From Sphingobium_A sp965228065 (lineage in GTDB: Bacteria; Pseudomonadota; Alphaproteobacteria; Sphingomonadales; Sphingomonadaceae), in the NCBI GenBank assembly GCA_965228065.1, contig OZ245788.1:124001-188000 (forward strand): DNA of 64,000 nt, written 5' to 3'. Under the pieces are notes generated by a model, which was not told where the DNA came from, did no database searches, and saw only the letters and a list, made by a program, of their open reading frames with translations. The position numbers were made by a program, and so were the translations under genes. This document shows positions 54,024 to 63,937 of this stretch, in pieces. Numbering within the stretch: position 1 is the stretch's first letter; every line of letters starts with the position of its first letter.

Positions 54024-56132
54024 CTATTTTGCCTCTGAAACGATCCGTGCCCATTCGGCTTCGTCGATCACCTCGATACCGAGGTCCGCAGCTTTCTTCA
54101 GTTTGGACCCTGCTCCCGGGCCGGCGACGATTAGATCCGTTTTGGATGAAACTGATCCCGACACTTTGGCGCCAAGCGCCTCTGCCTGCGATTTCGCCTC
54201 GTCACGGCTCATCGACTCGAGCGTTCCGGTGAACACGACGGTCTTTCCGCTGACCGCCGATTCGCGGGTTTCATGAATCACATCCGCCGGTTTGAGTTGA
54301 CCGAGCAAATCGTCGACCGCGTCGATATTGTGCGGTTCAGCAAAAAAATCGATCAGTGCGAGCGCAACCTCCGGCCCGACGCCTGGAGTCTCGATGATCG
54401 CGGCAAGCTCCTTGGCTTCACGCGCGAGGAATTTCTCATCGGTCTCGCCAATTGCCTGGACCAGCTCGGCGCGGTGAGCAATCGCGCGGTCGATCAGCGC
54501 GCGGACCTCGGTCCAGCTCCGATAGCGGCGTGCCAGATCGCGTGCCGTGACTTCGCCGACATGGCGGATGCCCAGCGCGAACAGGAAACGATCGAGCGGC
54601 GGATTGCGGCGCGCATCGATCGCCGCAATCAACTTCGCCGACCAGACATCACCCTTCTTCTTGCGCGCCAACAACTGCTCCGGCGTCAGCTTGAAGATAT
54701 CGGCGGGGCTGGCGACCAGCCCGTCCTCGAAGAACTGGACGATCTGGGTCAGGCCCAGCCCCTCGATGTCGAGCGCGTGGCGCGACACGAAATGCCGCAA
54801 TCGCTCGACGCGCTGCGCCGGGCAGATCAGGCCGCCGGTGCAGCGATAGTCAACCTCGCCCGGCTCGCGTTCGGCGGTCGATTCGCATTCCGGACAATGC
54901 TGCGGGAAAGGCCATGTTCCGCGGCTTTCGTCGCGTGACAGATTCTCGACGATCTGCGGGATCACGTCGCCCGCGCGCTGAATGACGACGCGATCACCGG
55001 GCCATGCATTCAGCCGCCCGACCTCGTCGGCATTGTGCAAAGTGGCATTGGTCACCACCACGCCACCCACGGTCACCGGTTCGAGCCGCGCGACCGGAGT
55101 CAGTTTGCCGGTACGGCCCACCTGGATGTCGATCGTCTTCAACACGGTCTGCGCACGCTCGGCAGGGAATTTATGCGCGATCGCCCAGCGCGGCGCCTTG
55201 GCGACGAAGCCCAGTCGCTGCTGCCAGTCGAGCCGGTCCACCTTGTAGACCACGCCGTCGATGTCGAAGGGCAGATCGGCGCGCAATTGCTCGATCCGGC
55301 GATATTGCGCGAGCGCGGCTTCCACGACCTCGGCACGGATCAGCATATCGCTGACAGGGTGCCCCCAGCCCGCGATCGCCTGCATCACGCCATATTGGCT
55401 GTCAGCGGGCAGTGCGGACGCTTCGCCCCAGCCATGCGCCAGGAACCGCAGCGGGCGTGAGGCCGTGATCGCCGGATCCTTCTGACGCAGCGATCCAGCG
55501 GCGGCATTGCGCGGATTGGCGAATTGCCGGGCTTTTTCGGGATCATCGGCCTCGGCGAGCAGACGCGCATTGAGCGCCGCGAAATCCGCTTTGGCCATGT
55601 AGACCTCGCCGCGCACCTCGAACACATCGGGCACGTCGCCGGTCAAGCGCTGCGGAATATCCGAGATCGTCCGGACGTTGGCGGTCACGTCCTCGCCCGT
55701 CATGCCGTCCCCGCGGGTCGCGGCGAGCACGAGCACGCCCCGTTCGTAGCGCAGCGAGCAGGAGAGGCCGTCGATCTTGGGTTCGGCGGTCAGCGCAACC
55801 CGGTCCTCGGCGCCGAGCGCCAGGAACCGCCGCGCGCGAATGACGAATTCGAGCACCTCGTCGTCGGCAAAGGCGTTGTCCAGGCTGAGCATCGCGCGGG
55901 CATGCGCCACCTTGGCCAGATGGCCGGCGGGTGCGGCCCCCACCGCACGGCTGGGAGAATCGGCCCGGACGAGATGGGGAAACTCCGTCTCCAGCGCCGT
56001 ATTGCGCCGCGCGAGCGCATCATAGTCGGCATCCGAGATCTCGGGCGCGTCGTCGGTATGATAGAGCCGATTGTGCCGCGCGATCTCCGCGGCAAGATAT
56101 TCCAGTTCCTTGCGGGTCTCTTCGTCGGTCAC
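54024..56132 (-). CDS. ligA: NAD-dependent DNA ligase
   Basis: 702 residues. AMP-accepting Lys119 in EPKIDGLS; OB-fold, four-Cys zinc finger (CPECES ... YRCTGGLICPAQ), helix-hairpin-helix region and C-terminal BRCT domain (GKTVVFTGTLESMSRDEAK). Seals nicks in replication and repair. The start overlaps the recN stop by four bases. Confidence 0.97.
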   Translation of the reverse strand: MTDEETRKELEYLAAEIARHNRLYHTDDAPEISDADYDALARRNTALETEFPHLVRADSPSRAVGAAPAGHLAKVAHARAMLSLDNAFADDEVLEFVIRARRFLALGAEDRVALTAEPKIDGLSCSLRYERGVLVLAATRGDGMTGEDVTANVRTISDIPQRLTGDVPDVFEVRGEVYMAKADFAALNARLLAEADDPEKARQFANPRNAAAGSLRQKDPAITASRPLRFLAHGWGEASALPADSQYGVMQAIAGWGHPVSDMLIRAEVVEAALAQYRRIEQLRADLPFDIDGVVYKVDRLDWQQRLGFVAKAPRWAIAHKFPAERAQTVLKTIDIQVGRTGKLTPVARLEPVTVGGVVVTNATLHNADEVGRLNAWPGDRVVIQRAGDVIPQIVENLSRDESRGTWPFPQHCPECESTAEREPGEVDYRCTGGLICPAQRVERLRHFVSRHALDIEGLGLTQIVQFFEDGLVASPADIFKLTPEQLLARKKKGDVWSAKLIAAIDARRNPPLDRFLFALGIRHVGEVTARDLARRYRSWTEVRALIDRAIAHRAELVQAIGETDEKFLAREAKELAAIIETPGVGPEVALALIDFFAEPHNIDAVDDLLGQLKPADVIHETRESAVSGKTVVFTGTLESMSRDEAKSQAEALGAKVSGSVSSKTDLIVAGPGAGSKLKKAADLGIEVIDEAEWARIVSEAK

Positions 56133-57793
56133 GCAGCCTCCAGCAGCTTGCCCGCCTGCGCGCGGGCCTCGTCGGTGATGCTCGCGCCGGAGAGCATGCG
56201 CGCAATCTCTTCACGGCGCGCCGCTTCGTCCAGCGCGGTCACGCCGGTGCGGGTGACGATGCCGTCATGACTCTTGGCGATCAGCAGATGTGCGGCGCCC
56301 CGCGCCGCGACCTGCGGACTGTGCGTCACGACCAGCAATTGCGCCTTGCCGGCCAGCCGCGCCAGGCGCTCACCGATCGCCGACGCCACCGCGCCGCCCA
56401 CACCGCGATCGATCTCGTCGAAGATCATCGTGCCGGCTCCGCCCTCTTCGGCGAGCGACACTTTTAGCGCCAGGATGAAGCGCGACAATTCGCCGCCGCT
56501 GGCGATCTTGACGAGCGGCGCAAAGGGAGCGCCCGGATTGGTCGCAATCTCGAATTCGACGCGGTCGCGCCCCTCCGCGCCCCAATTCGCCTCGGGCATG
56601 ATGTCCACCACGGTACGGAAGCGCGCGGAATCGAGCTTCAGCGGCGCAAGTTCGGCCGCCACCGCCGCGTCGAGCCGCGCTGCCGCAGCCTTGCGCGCGA
56701 CGCTCAACGCCTCCGCCGCGCGGGCATAGGCTGCAGCCTTGTCGGCCAATTCAGCTTCAAGCGTGGCGAGTCCTTCGGTGCCTGCCTCGATCCGCGCATG
56801 CCGATCCTGCAGCTCGCGCAGCAATTCGCCGAGCGCGTCGGGCGCGACACGGTGCTTGCGCGCCAGTCCGCGCAGTTCGAACAGCCGCGTCTCGATGAGT
56901 TCAAGCCGCTCCGGATCATGGCGCAGCGCCTCCGCTGCACCGTTCAGCCGGTCTTCCGCGTCCGATGCCTCGATCACGGCGCGGTCGATCGCCGCCAGAG
57001 CCTCGGCAAGCAGCGGATGTTCGCCGGCCATCCGATCCAGCCGGCGCGCCGCCTGACGAAGTCGGGCCAGTCCGCCGTCGGATCCGTCAAAAGCGTCCAT
57101 CACCGCGACCATGTCGTCGGAAAGGCGTGCCCCCTTCTGCATGTCGGCGCGTTCGACGGCGAGGCTTTCCTCCTCGCCATCCTCCGGCGCGAACCGCGAG
57201 AGTTCGTCGATCGCATGGTCAAGCCATTCGCGATCCTGCGCCGCGGTCTCGATGTCCGCCCGAGCCCGGGCCAGCGCCTGTTCGGCTGCACGCCAGGCGC
57301 CATACGCACCGGCGACCGCGCGAAGATCGGAACGCGCGAAACTGTCGAGCAGCGCGCGATGACCGCGCGGATTGAGCAGACCGCGATCGTCATGCTGGCC
57401 GTGAATCTCGACAAGCCGGCTGCCGAGTTCGCGCAACAGCCCGGCCGAGACCGGCTGGTCGTTGACGAAAGCACGGCTGCCGCCGTCCGCCTTCACCATC
57501 CGGCGGACGATCACCGGTTCTCCGGGTTCGGCCTCCAGCCCGTTCTCCGCCAGCATCACGCGCGCGGGATGCGCGGGGTCAGCGATTTCGAAGCTTGCGC
57601 TGACGACCGCCTGACCCTGCCCCTGGCGCACCAGCCCGCTTTCGGCGCGTGCGCCAAGCGCCAGTCCAAGCGAGTCGAGCAGGATGGATTTGCCCGCGCC
57701 GGTTTCGCCGGTCAGCACGCCAAGGCCTCGCCCGAACTCAAGGTCGAGCGCCTCGATCAGCACGACGTCGCGGATGGACAGGGTGGTGAGCAT
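56129..57793 (-). CDS. recN: DNA repair protein RecN
   Basis: 554-residue SMC-like ATPase in double-strand-break repair. Walker A GETGAGKS at 29-36, long coiled-coil centre, signature LSRFILALK and Walker B MIFDEIDRGVGG near the C-terminus, then LLVVTHSPQVAA. Coupled to ligA (ATGA). bamD lies 113 bases upstream on the same strand. Confidence 0.97.
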   Translation of the reverse strand: MLTTLSIRDVVLIEALDLEFGRGLGVLTGETGAGKSILLDSLGLALGARAESGLVRQGQGQAVVSASFEIADPAHPARVMLAENGLEAEPGEPVIVRRMVKADGGSRAFVNDQPVSAGLLRELGSRLVEIHGQHDDRGLLNPRGHRALLDSFARSDLRAVAGAYGAWRAAEQALARARADIETAAQDREWLDHAIDELSRFAPEDGEEESLAVERADMQKGARLSDDMVAVMDAFDGSDGGLARLRQAARRLDRMAGEHPLLAEALAAIDRAVIEASDAEDRLNGAAEALRHDPERLELIETRLFELRGLARKHRVAPDALGELLRELQDRHARIEAGTEGLATLEAELADKAAAYARAAEALSVARKAAAARLDAAVAAELAPLKLDSARFRTVVDIMPEANWGAEGRDRVEFEIATNPGAPFAPLVKIASGGELSRFILALKVSLAEEGGAGTMIFDEIDRGVGGAVASAIGERLARLAGKAQLLVVTHSPQVAARGAAHLLIAKSHDGIVTRTGVTALDEAARREEIARMLSGASITDEARAQAGKLLEAA

Positions 57794-57906
57794 CGCGGGA
57801 TGATTAGAGCCTGATCGCCCGGGGTGGAAGCGCTATGCGCGTCCGCCACCGTAGGATTCGGCCACTATCGACCTCGAAGCCTTTCGTTCGACGACCGAGG
57901 CCGCGT

Positions 57907-58689
57907 TCAGACGGGGTTTTTCTGCATCAGTTCGAAGGCGCGCGTATACCATTTGGTGCCGCGATAGTTCGTGCCGAGCACAGCAGCGGACTTCTTGGCT
58001 TCCTCACGCATGCCGATCGCCAGATAGGATTCGGTCAGCCGCATCAGTGCTTCGGGCGTGTGCGTCGTCGTCTGATACTGGTCGACCACCGTGCGGAAGC
58101 GCGCGGCCGAGGCCAGCCATTGCGCGCGCCGCTGGTAGAATCGGCCGATCTCCATCTCCTTGCCCGCGAGATGGTCGTTGACGAGATCGATCTTGAGCCG
58201 GGCGTCGGCGGCATAGCGCGTATTGGGATAGCGGCGCGTGAGCTCACCCAGCGACGACAGCGCCTGCTGCGTGATCTTCTGATCGCGCGTCACGTCGGTG
58301 ATCTGCTCGTAATAGTCGAGCGCGATCAGATAATAGGCGTAGGCGGCATCCTTGTTGCCCGGGTGGATCGCCAGGAAGCGCTGCGCCGACTGGATCGATT
58401 CGGTGTAGTCCTTCGCCGCATAATAGCTGAATGCGCTCATCAGCTGCGCACGGCGCGCCCAGGGTGAATAGGGATGCTGGCGCTCGACCTCGTCGAACAG
58501 AGCAGCAGCCAGCTTGTACTGGCCACGATCCAGACGGTCCTTGCCCGCATTGTAGAGCGTGTTGACGTCGCGCGCGACATAGTTGGTGTCGGCACGCGTC
58601 TGCGCGTTCTTGTTGGCGCAACCGGCCAGCGCGATGAGGGAGACGGCGGCCGCGGCAAGAGCCAGCGGCTTCAGGGAAAGGCTACGCAT
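57907..58689 (-). CDS. bamD: Outer-membrane assembly lipoprotein BamD
   Basis: 260-residue lipoprotein: signal peptide with lipobox LAGC (Cys24), then TPR repeats (LYNAGKDRLDRGQYKLAAALFDEVERQHPYSP). Part of the BAM complex inserting beta-barrel proteins. The start at 58689 gives a proper signal peptide; the longer open frame is ignored. Heads the bamD-recN-ligA group. Confidence 0.95.
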   Translation of the reverse strand: MRSLSLKPLALAAAAVSLIALAGCANKNAQTRADTNYVARDVNTLYNAGKDRLDRGQYKLAAALFDEVERQHPYSPWARRAQLMSAFSYYAAKDYTESIQSAQRFLAIHPGNKDAAYAYYLIALDYYEQITDVTRDQKITQQALSSLGELTRRYPNTRYAADARLKIDLVNDHLAGKEMEIGRFYQRRAQWLASAARFRTVVDQYQTTTHTPEALMRLTESYLAIGMREEAKKSAAVLGTNYRGTKWYTRAFELMQKNPV

Positions 58690-58809
58690 GGGGCGGGTTC
58701 TAGCGGAGCGGCCCCGCTTCGCCAAGCGGTTTGCCGAGGGACCGAAAGCCGGCCGGAACCGTTGCGTGCACTGCAGCATTCAGCCACATTGATCGCGCAA
58801 GGAACCCGC
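58690..58809. promoter_or_regulatory. Divergent promoter region bamD / manA
   Basis: 120 bases between divergent genes. It must hold both promoters; no clear operator palindrome seen. AAGGAA precedes manA. Confidence 0.35.
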
Positions 58810-59646
58810 ATGACCGCCAAGCGACTGACCACCCATCGTGTCGAGAAACCCTGGGGCCGGCACAGGCTGTGGCCGGGCTTTGCCGATCCTCCGGTGGATG
58901 GCGAACCGGTGGGCGAAATCTGGTTCCAGGACGAGGGCGACGATGCGCCCGAACTGCTCGTCAAATATCTCTTCACCGCGGAGAAACTCTCCATCCAGGT
59001 TCATCCCGACGATGCGGCCGCGCGGGCGTCGGGCCATGCGCGCGGCAAGGACGAAGCCTGGGTGATTCTCGACGCCGCCCCTGAATCGACCATTGCGATC
59101 GGTACGCATGCGCCCGTCAGTCATGAAACGCTTCGTGCGGCGGCGCGCGACGGCAGCATCGAGACATTGGTCGACTGGAAACCGGTGAAACCTGGCCAGG
59201 TCTATTATTCGCCCGCCGGCACCATCCATGCGATCGGCGCAGGGATCACGGTGGTCGAAGTCCAGCAGAATGTCGACTTGACCTATCGCCTCTATGATTA
59301 TGGCCGGCCGCGCGAACTTCACCTCGACGCGGGAATCACGGTGTCCAATGCCGTTCCCTTTGTGCCCAACTTCACGCCAGAGGAAGAAGCACCGGGGCGC
59401 ACGATTCTGGCAGAAGGGCCCAAATTCGTGCTCGAACGCTGGCACGACGTGCGGGGCCGGATCGTGCTTCCGGACGGAACGTCGGGCTGGTTCGTGCCGC
59501 TTGCCGGCGCCGGAAAGCTCGCCGGTGAGCCCTGGCATGCCGGCGAATGCTGGATGGTTGAGGGCGAGACCTTGCTCGATGCGCCACAGGGCAGTGACAT
59601 GTTGTTCGCCTATCCGCTGGCCAAACGGATCGATATTTTCAGCTGA
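58810..59646 (+). CDS. manA: Class I mannose-6-phosphate isomerase
   Basis: 278-residue cupin-type isomerase linking fructose-6-P and mannose-6-P. Zinc-site blocks IQVHPDD and SPAGTIHAIGAGITVVEVQQN, and RLYDYGR. The ATG at 58810 follows AAGGAA; the much longer open frame upstream overlaps bamD antisense and is rejected. It may feed GDP-mannose for the neighbouring glycosyltransferase. Confidence 0.92.
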   Translation: MTAKRLTTHRVEKPWGRHRLWPGFADPPVDGEPVGEIWFQDEGDDAPELLVKYLFTAEKLSIQVHPDDAAARASGHARGKDEAWVILDAAPESTIAIGTHAPVSHETLRAAARDGSIETLVDWKPVKPGQVYYSPAGTIHAIGAGITVVEVQQNVDLTYRLYDYGRPRELHLDAGITVSNAVPFVPNFTPEEEAPGRTILAEGPKFVLERWHDVRGRIVLPDGTSGWFVPLAGAGKLAGEPWHAGECWMVEGETLLDAPQGSDMLFAYPLAKRIDIFS

Positions 59647-59691
59647 GCAACTGAGAGGAATTTAACGCTCATTGCGCTATCATCGCTGGCG

Positions 59692-60861
59692 ATGCTGCGC
59701 GTCCTCACTATCGCTTCGCTCTTCCCCGATGAGAGCAGACCCGTTTTCGGCGTGTTCGTCGAACGGCAGACGATCGGTCTCGGTGCGCGCGACGATGTTT
59801 CGCTGGAGGTGATCGCGCCCATCGGCATTCCGCCATGGCCGCTGTCGCGCCATCCGCGCTATCGCGATCTGGCCCGCCTGCCCCGGCATGAACTTTGGAA
59901 GGGGTTGAGCGTCCATCGCCCTCGCTTTCCGGTCATCCCCGGCGCCAATGGCCGCGCCAGCGGCGCATTGATGGCGCGCGCCATCCTGCCGATCGCACGG
60001 CGACTCCATGCCGAACGGCCGTTCGATGTCGTCGATGCCGAATTCTTCTTCCCCGACGGCCCGGCGGCGATGCGCGTCGCACAGGCGCTTGGCCTGCCCT
60101 ATTCGGTGAAAGCGCGCGGCGCCGATATCCATTATTGGGGCCAGCAGCCCGCAACCGCCGACACGGTGCGCGACGCCGGACTGAATGCCGCCGGGTTGCT
60201 CGCGGTCAGTGCAGCGATGAAGCGCCACATGGCGGCACTCGGCATGCCGGAAGACCAGATCCGCGTTCACCATACCGGCGTCGATCTGGATCGGTTCGCC
60301 CCCGGCAATCGCGCAATGCTCAAGGCGGAGCTCGGCGTGTCCGGCCCGCTCATCGCCTGTGTCGGCGCGCTGATCCCGCGCAAGGGCCAGGCGATCCTGA
60401 TCGAGGCGCTGGCCAGCCTTGCCGACGTGACCTTGATGATCGTCGGGCAAGGCCCCGACCGGGCGGCACTGGAGGCGCAGGCACGCACATTGGGCATCGC
60501 CGACCGCGTCCGCTTTGCCGGCGCCCTGCCCCATGACGAGATCGCCCGCGTCCTGGCGGCGGGCGATGTGATGGCGCTTCCCTCGTCATCGGAGGGGCTC
60601 GCCAATGCCTGGGTGGAGGCGCTGGCGTGCGGCACGCCGATCGTGATCACCGATACGGGCGGCGCACGCGAAGTGGTGGTGAATGACGAGGCCGGCAGGG
60701 TCGTCGCCCGGACGCCGGGCGCCATCGCCGGCGCGATCGCCGCCTTGATCGCCGATCCACCGGCAGCGGCGCAGGTACGGGCCGCGGCCGAGCGTTTCAC
60801 CTGGGCGGCCAACACCCAGGCGCTGTTCGATCATCTCTCGGGTATCGCACGCGCCGGCTGA
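59692..60861 (+). CDS. Glycosyltransferase family 4 protein
   Basis: 389-residue GT-B glycosyltransferase. N-terminal SLFPDESRPVFGVFVERQT, GVDLDRFAPGN, and the C-terminal donor site SSSEGLANAWVEALACGTPIV with the Glu-x7-Glu pattern. Uses a nucleotide sugar; acceptor unknown. Downstream of manA, so a mannose-containing polysaccharide is possible (inference). Confidence 0.9.
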   Translation: MLRVLTIASLFPDESRPVFGVFVERQTIGLGARDDVSLEVIAPIGIPPWPLSRHPRYRDLARLPRHELWKGLSVHRPRFPVIPGANGRASGALMARAILPIARRLHAERPFDVVDAEFFFPDGPAAMRVAQALGLPYSVKARGADIHYWGQQPATADTVRDAGLNAAGLLAVSAAMKRHMAALGMPEDQIRVHHTGVDLDRFAPGNRAMLKAELGVSGPLIACVGALIPRKGQAILIEALASLADVTLMIVGQGPDRAALEAQARTLGIADRVRFAGALPHDEIARVLAAGDVMALPSSSEGLANAWVEALACGTPIVITDTGGAREVVVNDEAGRVVARTPGAIAGAIAALIADPPAAAQVRAAAERFTWAANTQALFDHLSGIARAG

Positions 60862-60879
60862 CGCGCGCAGAGTTGTCGC

Positions 60880-61251
60880 CTATCGATCCAGCGGCAACAG
60901 CGCCGCGGCGATCCAGCGATCCTCGGCGCGCAAGATACCCCAAGCTCGTGCGGCCGCGCGACTGTCCATCGCTTCGACCCCGACGCCCTGCGCCTCGACC
61001 GCGTCGACCAGCGCACGCGGCGGACGCGCCATGGTGGAGCCCGTCCCGATCAGGATGAATTCCGGCTTCGTCTCGATCAACCGCGCCAGGGCCCCGACAT
61101 CGAGTGCGTCGAGCAACGGCGCATCCCAAGCCTCGGCCCATTCGGGCGTCAGCAGCGCGCTATGCAATACGCGCCCGTCGATCCGGAAGCCGCCATCGGC
61201 AAAACCGGAAATCCGCGGCCCAGCCCCGGCCGTTTCGGGCCGGACCTGCAT
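60880..61251 (-). CDS. Mth938-like domain protein (DUF498)
   Basis: 123 residues recognised as an Mth938-like protein: ISGFADGGFRIDG, ILIGTGSTMARPPRALVDAVEAQGVGVEAMDSRAAARAW. The ATG at 61251 comes just after the secF stop; an upstream TTG would overlap it. The family accompanies secDF in many alphaproteobacteria; function is unproven. Confidence 0.88.
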   Translation of the reverse strand: MQVRPETAGAGPRISGFADGGFRIDGRVLHSALLTPEWAEAWDAPLLDALDVGALARLIETKPEFILIGTGSTMARPPRALVDAVEAQGVGVEAMDSRAAARAWGILRAEDRWIAAALLPLDR

Positions 61252-61253
61252 GC

Positions 61254-62234
61254 TCAAGGGACGGCGCCGTCGTTCGGATCAGAGGACCGCACGCGCTCCG
61301 CGCCGACATTCGTCGTGCCCTCCTTGGGCAGGAAGCTGTCTGGCTTGAGCTTGAGCCACAACAGGATCGCCGCGGAAACATAGACGGACGAGAAGGTGCC
61401 GATACCGATGCCGAGCAGCATCGATGCGGTGAAGCCGAAGATCACATCGGGGCCGAGCACGAGCAGGACCGTCAGCGCGATGATCAGCGACAGCGAGGTG
61501 ACGATCGTACGCGACAGCGTCTCGTTCACCGACAGGTCGAGCAGACCCGCCATGTCCATCTTGCGGTATTTTCGCATATTCTCGCGAATACGGTCATAAA
61601 CGACGATCGTGTCGTTGAGCGAATAGCCGACGATGGTGAGGATCGCCGCGACCACGTCGAGATCGAATTCGAGCTGGGTCAGCGCGAAGAATCCCAGGGT
61701 CAACGCAACGTCGTGGAACAAGGCAAAGAGCGCGCCGACACCGAACTGCCATTCGAAGCGCAACCAGATATAAAGCGCGATCGCGGCCATCGCCAGGCCG
61801 AGCGCCAGGGCGCCGGTCCGGAACAATTCCTGGCTGACCTTGCCCGAAACGCTTTCGGTGCCGCCAAGATGCGCGCCCGGATAGGCTTTCTGTACCACCG
61901 CGCGAATCTCTTCGGCCGCCTCGTTCGCCGCCGTCTCGTCGCCATCGGGCAACGGCGTGCGGATCGCGACTTCCTTGGGACCGAACTGCTGGAGCGACGC
62001 TTCGCCCTGGCCGAGCGATTCGACGGTGCTGCGCAACTTTTCGATATCCACCGGCTGGTCGAAGGTAACGCGCACCATCTGGCCGCCGACAAAATCGATG
62101 CCCAGATTGAATCCCCGCACGGCAACCAGTGCCAGCGATCCGATGATCAGCAGCATGGAGAATGCCATCGCCACGTTCCGATATTTCAGGAACGGGATGT
62201 TGGTGTTGTCGGGGACGAGCTTCAACGGGCGCAT
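61254..62234 (-). CDS. secF: Protein translocase subunit SecF
   Basis: 326 residues, six membrane segments. Seen: RGFNLGIDFVGGQMVRV, ALYIWLRFEWQFGVGALFALFHD, and GYSLNDTIVVYDRIREN. Forms the SecDF proton-driven complex aiding export. Start lies 106 bases after secD, with a REP-like repeat between. Confidence 0.96.
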   Translation of the reverse strand: MRPLKLVPDNTNIPFLKYRNVAMAFSMLLIIGSLALVAVRGFNLGIDFVGGQMVRVTFDQPVDIEKLRSTVESLGQGEASLQQFGPKEVAIRTPLPDGDETAANEAAEEIRAVVQKAYPGAHLGGTESVSGKVSQELFRTGALALGLAMAAIALYIWLRFEWQFGVGALFALFHDVALTLGFFALTQLEFDLDVVAAILTIVGYSLNDTIVVYDRIRENMRKYRKMDMAGLLDLSVNETLSRTIVTSLSLIIALTVLLVLGPDVIFGFTASMLLGIGIGTFSSVYVSAAILLWLKLKPDSFLPKEGTTNVGAERVRSSDPNDGAVP

Positions 62235-62287
62235 GGGGAGAGGCCTTGAACGAAACCACCCGTCCGCGCGACGGCGGAACAGGAAGG

Positions 62288-62318
62288 AAGCGGGATTCCC
62301 GCTTTCGCGGGAATGACG
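62288..62318 (-). repeat. REP-like 31-bp repeat between secD and secF
   Basis: Identical to 50647-50677, with internal ATTCCCGC/GCGGGAAT palindrome, in the 106-base secD-secF spacer. A hairpin here may affect expression of secF. Confidence 0.85.
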
Positions 62319-62340
62319 GCAAGAGAGCTGAGCCGATCCA

Positions 62341-63930
62341 TCAGATCGAAAGCTCCTTGGGACGGTTGCGCTTCAAATATTGCGCGACCAGCAGGCGCGT
62401 GAATGTCACACCGGTGAACACCGAGGTGATGATGCCGATGGTCAGCACCACGGCGAAGCCGCGGACCGGCCCCTGGCCGAAGGTGAACATGATCACCGCC
62501 GAGATAACGTTGGTGACGTTCGCGTCGAAAATCGCGCGACTGGCTTCCTTGTAACCGAACTCCACCGCCTGCAGCGTATGCCGCCCTCGTCGCTGTTCCT
62601 CGCGTATGCGTTCGTTGATCAGCACGTTGGCGTCGACCGCTGCGCCGATCGTCAGCACGAAGCCGGCGATGCCCGGCAATGTCAGCGTCGCGTTGAAGAT
62701 CGCCATGACGCCGAGGATCATGAAGGCGTTCACCACCAGCGCGGCGGTCGTATAAACGCCGAAGCGGACATAGGTGACGATCATGAACAGGATCACCGCC
62801 AGGGTGGCAACGATGCCCGCGATCGCGCCCTTGCGGATCGAATCGGCACCAAGCTCCGGGCTGACCGTGCGTTCCTCGATCACCTTCAAATTCACCGGCA
62901 GCTTGCCCGACCGAAGCTGGACGGCCAGCTCGTTCGCGCTTGCCACGGTGAAATTGCCGGAAATCTGGGCTTGTCCGCCCATGATCGGCTCGTTGATGTT
63001 CGGCGACGACAGCACGACATCGTCGAGGATCATCGCGAACGGCTTGCCGACATTCTCCTGCGTCACACGCGCGAAACGCTTGGCGCCCTGACCATCGAAC
63101 CGGATCGAGACCACCGCAGCATTGCTCTGCTGATCGAAGCTTTGATTGGCGTCGATCAGCTGGTCGCCACTCACCATCACCTGGCGCTTCACCGCGATGA
63201 AGCCGCCGCCGACCTGTTTCAGAACCTGGCTGCCGACCGGCGCGCGACCGCGCGCGACATCGTTGGGATCGGCGTTGAGATCGACCAGCTTGAATTCGAG
63301 CCGCGCGGTTTCACCGACCAGCTTCTTCAGCGATTCGGGATCTTCGACGCCGGGAACCTGCACAACCAGACGATTGGTGCCCTGGCGGACGACAGTGACT
63401 TCCTTGGTGCCGTCAGGATCGATGCGGCGCGCCACGACTTCGCGGGCAGTTGCCATTGCATCGTCGAGCGACTTGTCGAGGCCGGCCTTGGTGGGTTTCA
63501 GCACGATACGGGTGGCGTCGACCACGCTGACATCCCAGTCGCGCTGACCGGTCATGCCCGCGCCCTGCGTCTGCGCGCGCAGCAGTTCCACCGCCGCATC
63601 GACGCGACTTGCGTCGCGAACCATGAAGGACAGCTGACCGCCCTGCGTGGAAATATCGCCGATCTCGATGCGTGGGTTTGCCCGGCGCAGTTCGGTCCGG
63701 ACGATCTCGTCCATGGTTTCGAGCCGCTGCTTGGCGACGTCGCTGGTATCCGCTTCGAACAGCAGATGGCTGCCGCCGGCAAGATCCAGGCCCAGGTTGA
63801 ATCGCACCTGCGCGAAGCTCGGCCAGGTTGCGACCTGCGCCTTGGGGAAGAAACTCGGGATCGAATAGGCGCAGCTGATGACGATCGTCAGCCAGACCAG
63901 CCAGACCTTCCAGCGCGGGAAATCAAGCAT
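62341..63930 (-). CDS. secD: Protein translocase subunit SecD
   Basis: 529 residues. TM1 at KVWLVWLTIVISCAYSI, then LGLDLAGGSHLLFEADT, a periplasmic domain and five C-terminal membrane segments (GAAVDANVLINERIREE). The ATG at 63930 gives the usual short N-terminus. yajC precedes it by seven bases. Confidence 0.96.
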   Translation of the reverse strand: MLDFPRWKVWLVWLTIVISCAYSIPSFFPKAQVATWPSFAQVRFNLGLDLAGGSHLLFEADTSDVAKQRLETMDEIVRTELRRANPRIEIGDISTQGGQLSFMVRDASRVDAAVELLRAQTQGAGMTGQRDWDVSVVDATRIVLKPTKAGLDKSLDDAMATAREVVARRIDPDGTKEVTVVRQGTNRLVVQVPGVEDPESLKKLVGETARLEFKLVDLNADPNDVARGRAPVGSQVLKQVGGGFIAVKRQVMVSGDQLIDANQSFDQQSNAAVVSIRFDGQGAKRFARVTQENVGKPFAMILDDVVLSSPNINEPIMGGQAQISGNFTVASANELAVQLRSGKLPVNLKVIEERTVSPELGADSIRKGAIAGIVATLAVILFMIVTYVRFGVYTTAALVVNAFMILGVMAIFNATLTLPGIAGFVLTIGAAVDANVLINERIREEQRRGRHTLQAVEFGYKEASRAIFDANVTNVISAVIMFTFGQGPVRGFAVVLTIGIITSVFTGVTFTRLLVAQYLKRNRPKELSI

Positions 63931-63937
63931 CGTCGGC

